A DNA stretch of 64,000 nt from an uncultured Schlesneria sp. (GCA_903899985.1 CAIULL010000128.1:28310-92309); one strand, 5' to 3'. Counted from the first letter of the stretch, positions 29,214 through 39,208 are shown. Numbers and translations are program-made. Notes: generated by a model not told the origin, from the sequence alone.

Positions 29214-30341
29214 TCACCCCTCAATCAATTCTACGTTGGCGCGAGGAACTGTCACCTCGGAACAATTGGCCAGAGTGACATTGACGACACGCGCCAGCGA
29301 TTCGGATTCCAGGACAACCTGTTCGTGAGGCAGACCGGTCACCTGTCCCAGTACGCCGAAATAAGGTTCACGGATCACTCGAACGGAAGAGCCGACATTA
29401 AGCGCACCCGCAACCCGGCCGGCATCGCGGCTTTCGTCAGGCAGGGGCGCAACCAAAGGAATCACAATCTCAGGCCGCATGACGCCGGCGCGAATCTGAG
29501 TCGTACCATTCACACTGGCGTCGCGACCGGAATGCGAAGCCAGAAGATCGAATGTTCGACGAGCCATCGCAATGTCACCGAACCCTTCCGTGACGATAAT
29601 TGTCGTTCCCAGCTTCTCAGTTCCCGTCACGGCAACTCCCAGGTCATAGCCCAGGATTTCTCGCAGATCGTGATCATCGATCCCCCCCGCGACAATTGCC
29701 GAGGCGCCAACTTGAATTGCTTTTCGGACGGCATTTCCAGTAATTCTCCGTCCGCCGATGACGATACAGCCCCGGTGTTCGGATGTAATCACGCTTTCGG
29801 TCACGTCATCGTCAGGAGAATTTGCGACGAGGCAAATCTTGCCAAATGCTTCGCCACCAATTCCAAAAATTCCCTGGATCAAGGCCACATCGGCTTCGAC
29901 GACGACCCCTTCATTCGGAATCACTTCGACAATCATCCCGGAAAGATAGGCCAGGACCTGCACGGCATTTTGGGGGCCCCGTAAAATCACCTGCCCCGTG
30001 ATTTTGGATATCGCTTCAATTGTTCCGTCTGACGGCGAAGGAAACTCCGACTGAAAGTAACCGAAGAATCCCTTCGTCCGTGCGAGCGAATCACCGGCAC
30101 GAACTGCCTCGCCAATTTTCCGTAACATGCTGCGAGACAGGTCTGACGGAGAAATCCCCAAGCGCTTAGCAAGATTGATCGGAACGGCGTCACCCGGAAG
30201 AAATGTTCGAGCCACGACATCCTGTGCACTGACTTGATCACCGACCCGGACCACGACGTCGCCCGCAAGCGGCAGAAGCCTACGGCACCGCCAGCGGCAA
30301 CCGCGTGAGACCATCAAACCTGGAGTATAAGCCTGTGCCAT
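29214..30341 (-). CDS. Soluble barrel-sandwich/KOW-like protein, first gene of the membrane operon
   Basis: This product of about 375 residues has no membrane segment. The N-terminal region (LAGDVVVRVGDQVSAQDVVA, and GYFQSEFPSPSDGTIEAI near residue 100) resembles two halves of a barrel-sandwich hybrid of the lipoyl/HlyD type, but with no lysine to carry a cofactor. The middle is rich in GIGGEAFGK, GCIVIGGRRIT and IVAGGIDDHDLREILG turns. The end has a KOW-like segment (VRVIREPYFGVLGQVTGL). The ATG at 30341 is preferred; a GTG at 30362 would add seven residues. It heads a tightly spaced operon of membrane proteins, so it may be their cytoplasmic adaptor. Function unknown. Confidence 0.78.
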   Translation of the reverse strand: MAQAYTPGLMVSRGCRWRCRRLLPLAGDVVVRVGDQVSAQDVVARTFLPGDAVPINLAKRLGISPSDLSRSMLRKIGEAVRAGDSLARTKGFFGYFQSEFPSPSDGTIEAISKITGQVILRGPQNAVQVLAYLSGMIVEVIPNEGVVVEADVALIQGIFGIGGEAFGKICLVANSPDDDVTESVITSEHRGCIVIGGRRITGNAVRKAIQVGASAIVAGGIDDHDLREILGYDLGVAVTGTEKLGTTIIVTEGFGDIAMARRTFDLLASHSGRDASVNGTTQIRAGVMRPEIVIPLVAPLPDESRDAGRVAGALNVGSSVRVIREPYFGVLGQVTGLPHEQVVLESESLARVVNVTLANCSEVTVPRANVELIEG

Positions 30342-30902
30342 GCGTTCCAATCCAATCACCACAACTCACCCGAGGGGATCGTCGCAAAGATTTCGAAAGA
30401 CATCAATCGACAAACGGAAACTTGCGGGAAGTTCGTATTTATCTTTCCACCGCTCGGGCGGAAATCGGCGTCCATTAATCTCGTAATCTCGAAAAAAGAC
30501 GACCGCCAACACTGAACGATGAAATCGATACCCCCAAAAGATCCTGAATTCTCAGAAGTCCGAGAATGAAGTCGGCCGCCAGAAAATTATCCGCTGTGTC
30601 AGCCCCCTTTTTTTAAATTCTGGCTGGATTTATCTGGATGACGCGAATAATGAATTGAGAATGATCGTTGAATGGCTCGGTAGAGACCAATACAGATCCT
30701 GACTGGTCCGTGTTAAGGTGATTATTTAATCTAGGCCAAGCCAACCATGGATTGTCATGTGCGGCGATTTGTCGCAACGACACGAAATCCAGATAATTCA
30801 ATCCAGATAATTCAACAATTCATTCGTACAGAGAACGACGAAATCGGCTGTGATTTCCTCAAAGCCGTGAAGTCTTTTTATGACCAACAAAAAAGGGAGT
30901 TC
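30342..30902. other. Intergenic region upstream of the membrane operon
   Basis: About 560 bases with no credible gene, lying upstream of the minus-strand operon and downstream of the minus-strand GT-C-like gene. It is relatively A+T-rich. It includes a perfect 14-base tandem duplication (ATCCAGATAATTCA at 30787-30800 and 30801-30814). The operon promoter should be here, but I cannot place it. Confidence 0.4.
30787..30814 (+). repeat. 14-base tandem direct repeat
   Basis: ATCCAGATAATTCA occurs twice back to back in the intergenic region, with no spacer. Only two copies are present, and no regulator or integrase is adjacent. It may be a simple slippage duplication or a paired binding site. Confidence 0.6.
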
Positions 30903-32309
30903 TCAGGCCTCTCCCAAACCCTTGGAGAGCGTCGTGACAACCTCCTTAAAGGCCACAAAGTTTGAGATCCCTGCCGAGACGATTGTCGTAAGCAACACTC
31001 CTCGGAAAGTATTTCTGGCAAGGGAACTCAAGCCACAATCAGGAACAAAAATTCCCGAAGCAACAATCGTCAGTAGTGGCAACATGTGAGCCGTGTAAAG
31101 AAAGGGCATTTGTCCATAAAACAGATGCATCACAAAGAACAATACGAGCGTGATGAACGACGCTTTTCGAGTCCGGAAACCATTCATTAGGCTCGAATCT
31201 AATGGCTCAATTCGAGTGGGCTCAAAAACTGCCTGAGACCGGAACACAGATAAAACACCCGACAACAAGAGGATACTCCAGGCAAGACTGGCGACAATGC
31301 TCGATATCGTATCGAACTGAATCCCCTTGAGCCTTGCCGATAATACGAGTGTGTCCTCGAAAGTCAGACCCGCTTTCGTTCTGAAAATACTCGGTATCGT
31401 GATAAATTCCACTTTTGGAACCACGATCGGGCTCACGAGAAGGTGAACGGGTCTCGCCCAAAGCGTCACTGCGTTACTCGCACCGACGTGAACGGTTTCT
31501 TTGAGAAAAAGACGAACGTTAAAAAAGAGCGTCGCGTCTCCAAAAAATCGATCTTGTACAACGGATAAACATGCCGCCAGGAACAGTACTGTTGCGAAGT
31601 AGGCCAACAGTGGGCGAATCTGTTTCTTAAAGGTTTCAGTGATAGAACGAAGGGAAACGTTGTCGAATACGCCGTGAGCGGTCAGAGCGGCAAACACGGT
31701 CGCTGCAAAATTTGTGATGGTCACAGACATTGATGCAACACCCGAGAAGATCGTCAGTGCGATTCTCGCGCTGGGCGAAGTACATTTGAACCAATAGACC
31801 GCATGTAATGCGATTAAAAGAGTCGTCGCTCCGAATGGAAACGTTTCGATTACCGAATACCAGAAGATAAATCCGCCAGAAGCCAGGTAAAGTAACGTCA
31901 ATAGTACGCGGTCGATTGCTGGAAGACGGAATTTTCTCAAAAGAGACCAGAGTGCCGCTATCGACACGGAAGAATTAACCGCCAGCATAAGTCGAATTGA
32001 AAAATATTCATTATGCACAAAGGTGTTGATTGACTGAGTAATGGGCCAAAACACAATCGAAAAGAGTGGATGTTTAAATGTATCATGATGACCGCTTGCA
32101 CGAATCGTCAGGTTTTCGAACACCCTGGGAATGTCTGCGTCAAAATAGGCATTCAGATAGATCCAACCGATAAGCCCCTTGGGAGGGGACTCGGATAAAA
32201 ACCACGAAAACGAAAATGCAACGATCAGGAGCAGAAGGAGTTCAATGAGACTCGGTTTGACAAATTTCCCAAGCGTCGAAACTGTCGTTTGCGATTCGAT
32301 CTTTGTCAT
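30903..32309 (-). CDS. Polytopic membrane protein, possible GT-C glycosyltransferase-like
   Basis: The 468-residue protein has about ten hydrophobic helices. Its first loop has FDADIPRVFENL and then GHHDTFKHPLFSIVFWPITQ, and a late segment has FYGQMPFLYTAHMLPLL. An acidic first periplasmic loop with an HPLF-type motif is typical of dolichyl-phosphate-mannose transferase-like (GT-C) proteins that move sugars from lipid carriers, but a catalytic residue cannot be proved by eye. The gene and its flanks look more A+T-rich than the surroundings, and it stands alone, so acquisition by transfer is possible. Confidence 0.6.
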   Translation of the reverse strand: MTKIESQTTVSTLGKFVKPSLIELLLLLIVAFSFSWFLSESPPKGLIGWIYLNAYFDADIPRVFENLTIRASGHHDTFKHPLFSIVFWPITQSINTFVHNEYFSIRLMLAVNSSVSIAALWSLLRKFRLPAIDRVLLTLLYLASGGFIFWYSVIETFPFGATTLLIALHAVYWFKCTSPSARIALTIFSGVASMSVTITNFAATVFAALTAHGVFDNVSLRSITETFKKQIRPLLAYFATVLFLAACLSVVQDRFFGDATLFFNVRLFLKETVHVGASNAVTLWARPVHLLVSPIVVPKVEFITIPSIFRTKAGLTFEDTLVLSARLKGIQFDTISSIVASLAWSILLLSGVLSVFRSQAVFEPTRIEPLDSSLMNGFRTRKASFITLVLFFVMHLFYGQMPFLYTAHMLPLLTIVASGIFVPDCGLSSLARNTFRGVLLTTIVSAGISNFVAFKEVVTTLSKGLGEA

Positions 32310-32692
32310 GGTTTACCTGCTAAGCATGTTCGCATTGACAGTGATTCTTGAGAATTTGTGCCGGGCAATGAGCAGATCATTTCCACAAGTGACTTCATTT
32401 CTCAACAAAGAACGTTTCTCCTTGTAATCATCCAGACGTATCAGCATACGCCAAGCTTGCAATCCAATCGACACAATTCGTTAATGCACATCATCGCAAA
32501 CAAGTGCGAGTTCATTTCGTCGACAATGCAAGGAGGAGGGCCTCATTCTCAGGGTTAAACGATGACTTCGAAACGATTTGCTCATCGACGATCACCGTTT
32601 TCCGCCAACAAATTGTGTCAGTCCCCGGCCGGTGATCGGTTACGATTTGGAGCAACACCATCGACGGTCTGAATCCTGCTGGAAGTTCGCGT
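32310..32692. other. Intergenic region between the GT-C-like and HdeD-like genes
   Basis: About 380 bases without a supportable gene. The only structure noted is a nine-base inverted repeat, CGATCACCG (32589-32597) with CGGTGATCG (32630-32638), separated by 32 bases and not followed by a T-tract. Confidence 0.35.
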
Positions 32693-33295
32693 TCATGACA
32701 CGAATGTCACGGGAAGTCGGCGAACATTAATTCCGATCAGGAAATAGAGCCAGCCATTAAAAATCAGGTCGATACCCAAAAAAGTACCGATGACCCACAG
32801 CCCCGAAAACGGTGTCTGCTGCCAGATCATCACACCCAGTGACAGCGTGATGATTCCGTTAACAAGAACCCAACCTCGCCCTCGGAACGACCCTGACAAC
32901 GCCGCGATAATTCGGAACAACCCACCCACCATGAAAAATGACGCCATCAACAGGGTGTAAACGATCGCGGCTTCTTGCGGATGCCGGACACAAATCGCGC
33001 CCATCACCAGTTGAAGCACTCCGGTCAACAGCGTGAGGAAAAATCCGCCCCAACTTCCTGTAAAGAACGAACCCGCAATGTAGGTAGCTCCTCCCAGGAT
33101 CAGAAAGAATCCAATCACTTCAACGGTGGCGATCGTATAAAGTGATGAATAAGTCAGAGCTGACACCCCCAGCGCAATAAGTGCCACGCCGAGCAACACA
33201 AACCAGATCCACGCCCCTTGCAGCTTCTTCAGATCTTCTTGAATGATGGGTGACAATCTGGAAAAGGGACTGGTCGAAGGGGTGTCAGTCGACAT
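32693..33295 (-). CDS. HdeD-like (DUF308) membrane protein
   Basis: The 200-residue protein has a short soluble N-terminus and six membrane helices in pairs, starting WIWFVLLGVALIALGVSAL and containing FFLILGGATYIAGSFF and WVLVNGIITLSLGVMIW. The repeated helix pairs with short glycine-rich turns are typical of HdeD/DUF308 proteins. E. coli HdeD is linked to acid resistance, but most members lack a proven role. It is followed after about 120 bases by the PpiD/SurA-like gene on the same strand direction, without evidence of a shared transcript. Confidence 0.88.
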   Translation of the reverse strand: MSTDTPSTSPFSRLSPIIQEDLKKLQGAWIWFVLLGVALIALGVSALTYSSLYTIATVEVIGFFLILGGATYIAGSFFTGSWGGFFLTLLTGVLQLVMGAICVRHPQEAAIVYTLLMASFFMVGGLFRIIAALSGSFRGRGWVLVNGIITLSLGVMIWQQTPFSGLWVIGTFLGIDLIFNGWLYFLIGINVRRLPVTFVS

Positions 33296-33412
33296 GAGCG
33301 AGTTCCAGATGAGTTAGTTTGTTCAGAACGGTCACGGATTCGAACTGGATTGATGCTCATTGATCGCAAAAACCAAGTAAATTCCGCAGGGCGAAATCAG
33401 TCAAAAATTGCG

Positions 33413-35953
33413 CTATCGTCGGCGTCGCACGGGAGCTTCTGCCTCTTTATCCCATTCGATGTTATGTCGTTTCTCCAAATTCTTTTGCCATCCAATAAAG
33501 ACGGTCCGTAGCGGCAATTGAGCCAGCGACTCGTAAGGAGATTTGATAATCGGATAGAGACCCGTGAATCGCTCGCCCAGAAAGCGTTTTCGTTGCGCCT
33601 CTTGTTCCACACCACCATCGTTCCTTGCGGAGTCACGATCGCGAACCTTGACCACATAGTACGTGGATTTACTGGCGTTGCTGGCAACACCAATTTCGCC
33701 TTGTTTCAGATCTTCGAACACCACTTTCATAAATTCATTGTCCACATTCGGGATCAATGGAATATCAGTCGTCAATGGATCGCCTTGAGCTGAAGGAACG
33801 CTTTGAGGGGACGAAAGCCAGGTGAACTCGGGAGTTTCGATCACGGTCAATGCAGGATCATTGCTCTGGCCGGTCGATGATTCACCTGAAACGGCTGCAA
33901 CAAGGTTATTACCGTTGAGTTTGGCTTGTTCAGCCAGGGCTTTGGCCCGTTTTTCGGCGAGCAGTCGGGCCTGATCGAACTTCCATGCGCGAATGGCTTT
34001 CTCGCGCACGACTTCCTCTTTCAATGAGGTGACGCGGGCGGGCGTATCATTAATCTTCCAGTAGGCAAACGATCCTCGTCGTGTCCTCAGATCCGCCCGT
34101 CGCGGCGAATAAAGCGGCATTCGCGATTCACCTTTTTCGTCTCGATACAAGATCACATCGGCAGCAACCTGCGACCGTTTCTGAGTGTCGAATGCCATGC
34201 CAATCGGCTGAGCCAACAGATCCTCATATTCCCATTCCGGTGTCTCTTTGTATTCCAGATCGTTTTCGGCAGCATACTTTTTCAATTTATCTGCGATGAT
34301 CTTCACCTTTTCGATCTTCTCATTGGGCTCGATGGTCGTGTCATAATCCAACCCCAGAGGGATCATGAACTCGCTGGCCTGATCGAGCGCCGCAGCGATA
34401 ATCCCAAATGCTTTCTCTCGCGCAATCGTTTCCCGAATTTCCAGCTTGAGATCGTCATTCAGCTCTCTCAATTTTGGTTGCGGCAACGATTCTGGAGAAT
34501 TACTCAGTTTCGGGAGTGAAATTTCGGACGCATCTGGTTTGGAAATTGTCTTCTTGCCCTCATCGTCATCCGAAACCGGAGTCGCCGGGGGTTCTGGGAT
34601 CGATTTTGTGGAATTTGCTTCGTCTGATTTCTCGGCGTCAGGTTCCTTTTCAACTTTCTTCTCCGCAGCGTCGTCGTCGACTCCACATTTGGATTCGGAT
34701 TTCGATTCTTCGGAATTCTTGTTATCGCCTCCTTCTTGGCCCTTTTTCTGATCAGCGTCCTCAAGCTTTTTTTCTTCGGCCGCAGGTTCGGGCTTCTTTT
34801 CTTCCGTTTGCAAGCTCTTTCGATCTTCTGCTTTTAATGCATCTGCCGCATCGGACGGGGCTTTCTCGTCGGGCAGCTTTGGGGCTGTTGACTCCTTCAT
34901 TTCCGGGGCACGGTATCGGTCCTTGTTCTTTTCGTAGTATTCGCGAACTTCCTCATCGCTCGAATTAATTTTCTTCTCGAATTTTTCAAAGTCCGCCGTC
35001 AAGTACGCCAATTGGACCCGGGGCATTGCCGTGAAACCAGGTCGAGATTCATCCTTCCACGCGTAGTTTTTGAATTTCTCGAAGAACAGAGTCAGTTCTG
35101 CATCGGACGGCTGACCAATCTCGCTGACAAAGTCATTCACGGGAATGGCGACGGCCTGCAAGGACTCCTTAAGATTCATCATCCGATATGAATCCCACAG
35201 CTGGTGAGGTGTCTGCTGCATGTATCGCAGTGGCTCGCGCGTCTGTGTGTACTGAGCAAATTGGGGCGGGACTTGAACCTCGACATTGGGCGGCACCATC
35301 AAACGCATGGCAAGTTGTGCGGCCAGTTCCTCTTTCAGGCTATCGACAAGTTCGCGTTCGCCAAGCTTTGCTTCGCTCAGACTTGCTCGATTATCCTGCC
35401 GGGTCAGATTGCCATTAAACGCTTTCTTCAGAAATTCATTGGCCCCTTCGTCTGAGACTTGGATTCCCATTCGTTTTGCATCGGATAACCATCTGCGATG
35501 ATCCACGAGTGACTCGTCGTCAATCGGGCCGAAACCGCCGAAACCAGCCTGTTGTCGGTCGCTGAGCCGGCGAGAGGCTGACGAAAAATACATATTCGTC
35601 CGTTGCCGTTTCTGGGCCATTCGGTCGAGATCCTGTCGTGTGAAATTGCCGAAAGCGGTTTTCACAACTGGCTTTGCCTGATTCATGGCGCTAAATCCGA
35701 TGAATCCGGCAATGAACCCGGCCAGCAATCCGCCGACGCCATACTCAGTCGTTTTCTGACGAGGGTAGCCGATGATGCACATGGCCGCCCCGACCAGGCA
35801 GCCGATCATCAAGGCACCACCCAACGGGGACATCGGACCTTTGCCTTTGCCAAAATCGTCGAGAAAAAGAAACGAAACCATCGAAAGAACGGTTACGACA
35901 ACCATCCACTGACGCTGATTTCGACGAATTGACTGGAAGAACTTGGTGCTCAT
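33413..35953 (-). CDS. PpiD/SurA-N-like membrane-anchored protein with long charged insert
   Basis: Read from the ATG at 35951-35953 (AAAGGA eight bases upstream), this is an 846-residue protein. Two N-terminal hydrophobic stretches (WMVVVTVLSMVSFLFLDDF; a glycine-rich second near residues 50-80) are followed by KTAFGNFTRQDLDRMAQKR, like the start of SurA/PpiD chaperone domains. A low-complexity insert of about 150 residues, rich in Glu, Lys, Asp and Ser, interrupts the extracytoplasmic part. The C-terminal part (REKAIRAWKFDQARLLAEKRA) resembles PpiD. No clear parvulin active site is seen, so a periplasmic folding or scaffolding role is inferred. The frame extends to 36208 but only as non-coding sequence. 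Confidence 0.72.
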   Translation of the reverse strand: MSTKFFQSIRRNQRQWMVVVTVLSMVSFLFLDDFGKGKGPMSPLGGALMIGCLVGAAMCIIGYPRQKTTEYGVGGLLAGFIAGFIGFSAMNQAKPVVKTAFGNFTRQDLDRMAQKRQRTNMYFSSASRRLSDRQQAGFGGFGPIDDESLVDHRRWLSDAKRMGIQVSDEGANEFLKKAFNGNLTRQDNRASLSEAKLGERELVDSLKEELAAQLAMRLMVPPNVEVQVPPQFAQYTQTREPLRYMQQTPHQLWDSYRMMNLKESLQAVAIPVNDFVSEIGQPSDAELTLFFEKFKNYAWKDESRPGFTAMPRVQLAYLTADFEKFEKKINSSDEEVREYYEKNKDRYRAPEMKESTAPKLPDEKAPSDAADALKAEDRKSLQTEEKKPEPAAEEKKLEDADQKKGQEGGDNKNSEESKSESKCGVDDDAAEKKVEKEPDAEKSDEANSTKSIPEPPATPVSDDDEGKKTISKPDASEISLPKLSNSPESLPQPKLRELNDDLKLEIRETIAREKAFGIIAAALDQASEFMIPLGLDYDTTIEPNEKIEKVKIIADKLKKYAAENDLEYKETPEWEYEDLLAQPIGMAFDTQKRSQVAADVILYRDEKGESRMPLYSPRRADLRTRRGSFAYWKINDTPARVTSLKEEVVREKAIRAWKFDQARLLAEKRAKALAEQAKLNGNNLVAAVSGESSTGQSNDPALTVIETPEFTWLSSPQSVPSAQGDPLTTDIPLIPNVDNEFMKVVFEDLKQGEIGVASNASKSTYYVVKVRDRDSARNDGGVEQEAQRKRFLGERFTGLYPIIKSPYESLAQLPLRTVFIGWQKNLEKRHNIEWDKEAEAPVRRRR

Positions 35954-36380
35954 CAACGGAATCCTTTTCCTGATTACGGCCTTACCAGCTCGAATCGACC
36001 ACCTTATTGGGGCAAAAGACTTTAAACAACCAGCAATCGGCTTCGAAAACGAAGAAAACTGAGGTCCACTTTTATCCCGTTTGGCAGAGCGTTTCGCAGA
36101 CTGCGGCAAAGCGACTGACAAGCCCGAGGCTTGACAGACCCTGTCACGATTCCTTATTGGAATTCCCCGTGCAGTCGTCGGCATTGTAGCTAGACAAGCT
36201 CGGCACACAAGGGATTTACCGATCTCGCTCGATCACCCAGTGCATTCTGCTGTCGGCAGTTGCGCCGCCCAAGTCGTCGTCGTCATGATGGACGAGACTG
36301 ATCGGATTCGGGAGATTGGGTCAGTTCCTTTGTCAATTTAGTGAATGCAAACGGAAAGTTTTCCGGTGACAGAAAAGTCA
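35954..36380. other. Divergent promoter region between the PpiD-like gene and topA
   Basis: About 430 bases between divergent genes, expected to hold both promoters. Apart from the AAAGGA ribosome binding site of the leftward gene (about 35962-35967), I see no repeat, hairpin or RNA gene. Confidence 0.4.
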
Positions 36381-39035
36381 ATGAAACGCCTTGTTATTGT
36401 CGAATCTCCTGCCAAAGCCAAGAAAATTGGCGGGTATCTCGGCAGCAATTACACGGTCATGGCCAGTATGGGTCACGTTCGTGATTTGCCCGAGAGCGCC
36501 AAGGATGTTCCCGAGGAAATCAAGAAGACAAAATCGAATCTCGCAAAGTATGGGGTCGATGTTGATAACAGCTTCGAACCGCTTTACATCGTCAGTGATC
36601 GCCGAAAAAAACTGGTGAAAGAATTAAAGGACGCCCTGAAAGGGGCTGGTGAACTGCTACTCGCAACCGACGAAGACCGCGAAGGAGAAAGCATCGGCTG
36701 GCATCTGGCCGAAGTCCTTGCCCCCAAAGTTCCCGTCAAACGAATGGTCTTTTCCGAAATCACGAAAGAGGCGATTCTCGAGGCGGTGACTCATACGCGA
36801 GATCTCGACATGAATCTTGTCGCTGCCCAGGAGGCACGACGGATCATTGATCGCCTGTACGGATATCGACTTAGCCCACTGCTCTGGAAAAAGGTCAAGC
36901 CAAAACTTTCAGCAGGTCGCGTTCAATCGGTCGCCGTTCGGGTTCTTGTCCGACGCGAACTGGAACGGCTCGCTTTTAAATCGGGTAGCTATTGGGACTT
37001 GAAATCGACGTTGGCAACTCAAGACGGTTCCGTGTTTGACGCAACTCTTTCGACAGTCGGTGGCGAGCGGGTGGCAACCGGGAAAGACTTTGACGAAAGC
37101 ACAGGAAAACTCAAAGCCGATACCAAGGTCCTGCTGCTCGACGAGGCGACCGCTCGGCAATTGCAGGCACGTCTTCAGAACCAACCTTGGGATGTCACAT
37201 CTGTTGAAACGCGCATGCAGACGCGAAAGCCCTACGCGCCGTTTACGACCAGTACGTTACAGCAGGAGTCCAATCGCAAGCTCGGCCTGACCGCTCGCGA
37301 CACGATGCGGATCGCTCAAAGTCTGTATGAAGACGGTTATATTACTTACATGCGAACCGATAGCGTTAATCTTTCCCAGGAAGCGCTGAATGCCGCGCGA
37401 AAGTCGGTTCTTGATCGGTATGGGAAAGAATATCTCAGCCCCGAACCTCGGCAATACGCGACCAAAACCAAGAACGCCCAGGAGGCTCACGAAGCAATCC
37501 GTCCTGCTGGTACGGAGATGAAGACGGCGGAGGAACAGGGATTATCCGGACGTGAAGCGGCCCTTTACGCATTAATCTGGAAGCGAACGGTCGCGACGCA
37601 GATGGCCGAAGCACAATTGCGGTTTCAGACCGTAACCGTCACGGTGCAGGACGCTGAATTCAAAGCGACCGGACGTCACGTCGAATTCCCTGGCTTTTTC
37701 CGTGCCTATGTCGAAGGGGTCGACGATCCTGAAGCCGCTCTCGACGATCAGGAAGCCTCATTGCCGCCGCTGGCTGAACACGACCGACTGAAATGTCAGG
37801 TGTTAGACCCCGTCGGCCACGAAACGAAGCCCCCCGCACGATACACCGAAGCAACACTGGTTAAGGCACTCGAAGCAGATGGGATCGGCCGCCCGAGTAC
37901 CTATGCGACGATTATCGACACGATTATCAATCGCGACTATGTGGTCAAGAACGGGTCTCAGCTGGTCCCCACCTTTACCGCGTTCGCCGTCAATCAGCTA
38001 CTGGAAACGTATTTCCCCAAACTGGTCGACTATGGTTTCACGGCCAAGATGGAGCAGGATCTGGACGATATTGCCAGCGGCCAGGGAGATCGGCTTCCTT
38101 ATCTTCAACAATTTTATAATGGCTCTGAGGGGTTAGACGCACAGGTCAAAGCGAACGAAGAGACAATCGATCCTCGATCAGCATGCACGTTAAACTTTGA
38201 TGGTTTGACGTCGCGAATTCGCGTCGGAAAATTTGGTCCCTACATCGAAACCGAACGTGGTGGCGAGACCGTGACCGCGTCAATTCCCGAGAGCCTGGCA
38301 CCGGCCGACATCACGAACGCAATCGCGGACAATCTGATTGACCTCAAGCAAAAAGGACCGCAATCCCTGGGAAATCACCCGGAAACGGGCCTGCCGATGT
38401 TTCTGATGGTCGGCCCGTTTGGCCCGTATATCCAACTCGGTGAAATGGGTGAAGATGGAACGAAACCAAAACGAGTCTCGCTGCCGAAAACGCGAGATCC
38501 GAGTACGATCACATTCGATGATGCAATGAAGTACCTCGCCCTCCCGCGCCAGCTGGGTAAGCACCCGGTCACAGGACATGTGGTCAATGCCGGTGTGGGT
38601 ATGTATGGACCGTATGTTAAGCATGAAAAGACGTTTAAATCGCTGGAAAAGACCGATGACGTTTTGACAGTGACGATGGAGCGCGCCATCGAATTGCTGG
38701 CTCAAGCCAAGACGAAAGCTGTGCTGATTCCACTGAAGGAACTCGGACCACATCCCAAGGACAACGAACCGGTACAGATCTTCGATGGCCGTTATGGTGC
38801 ATACGTGAAACACGGCAAGGTCAATGCGACACTGCCAAAAGGGACTGATCCGCAGGCATTTACTCTGGAAGAAGCGATACCGATCCTTGAGGAGCGTGAG
38901 GCACGCGGACCGGCTCCGAAGAAGTCACGAGGTCGAACAGCTTCCGCCACACCGAAGGAGGCTGCTCCAAAAAAAGCGGCCAAGAAAGCCACAAAGAAAG
39001 CGACGAAGAAGGGAACAAAGAAGGCTGCCGAGTAA
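36381..39035 (+). CDS. topA: DNA topoisomerase I
   Basis: Type IA topoisomerase that relaxes negative supercoils by single-strand passage. A Toprim domain opens the protein (KRLVIVESPAKAKKIGGYL; DEDREGE). The active-site tyrosine is Tyr323 in YITYMRTDS. The C-terminal half holds four repeats of the type KFGPYIETERG, PFGPYIQLGE, MYGPYVKHEK and RYGAYVKHGK in place of the zinc fingers of the E. coli enzyme. It ends in an Ala/Lys-rich tail (KKAAKKATKKATKK) that likely binds DNA non-specifically. The ATG at 36381 puts the Toprim motif at the usual distance; an ATG at 36345 would add 12 residues. Confidence 0.97.
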   Translation: MKRLVIVESPAKAKKIGGYLGSNYTVMASMGHVRDLPESAKDVPEEIKKTKSNLAKYGVDVDNSFEPLYIVSDRRKKLVKELKDALKGAGELLLATDEDREGESIGWHLAEVLAPKVPVKRMVFSEITKEAILEAVTHTRDLDMNLVAAQEARRIIDRLYGYRLSPLLWKKVKPKLSAGRVQSVAVRVLVRRELERLAFKSGSYWDLKSTLATQDGSVFDATLSTVGGERVATGKDFDESTGKLKADTKVLLLDEATARQLQARLQNQPWDVTSVETRMQTRKPYAPFTTSTLQQESNRKLGLTARDTMRIAQSLYEDGYITYMRTDSVNLSQEALNAARKSVLDRYGKEYLSPEPRQYATKTKNAQEAHEAIRPAGTEMKTAEEQGLSGREAALYALIWKRTVATQMAEAQLRFQTVTVTVQDAEFKATGRHVEFPGFFRAYVEGVDDPEAALDDQEASLPPLAEHDRLKCQVLDPVGHETKPPARYTEATLVKALEADGIGRPSTYATIIDTIINRDYVVKNGSQLVPTFTAFAVNQLLETYFPKLVDYGFTAKMEQDLDDIASGQGDRLPYLQQFYNGSEGLDAQVKANEETIDPRSACTLNFDGLTSRIRVGKFGPYIETERGGETVTASIPESLAPADITNAIADNLIDLKQKGPQSLGNHPETGLPMFLMVGPFGPYIQLGEMGEDGTKPKRVSLPKTRDPSTITFDDAMKYLALPRQLGKHPVTGHVVNAGVGMYGPYVKHEKTFKSLEKTDDVLTVTMERAIELLAQAKTKAVLIPLKELGPHPKDNEPVQIFDGRYGAYVKHGKVNATLPKGTDPQAFTLEEAIPILEEREARGPAPKKSRGRTASATPKEAAPKKAAKKATKKATKKGTKKAAE

Positions 39036-39208
39036 AGTCGTTCGACGGATTCGTCTTGTGCTTGTGAAGCAATGCGTTAGAGTTTTCGATGAGTTCACGA
39101 ATGGTTCGTACTTTGTTGACGCTTGAAACGTCGGCAGATCGGATGAACGCCTTCGTGGTTTGCATGCGTCAGCTGTTTTGCACATAGATTTCCTGATCGA
39201 GACGATTC

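Noticed and set aside
29142..29984. 280-codon frame antisense to the first operon genes
   Set aside because: It spans the junction of two coupled minus-strand genes and has no recognisable features.
34446..34968. Serine-rich and arginine-rich frames opposite the PpiD-like gene
   Set aside because: They are the complement of the Glu/Lys/Asp-rich low-complexity insert and only reflect its codon bias.
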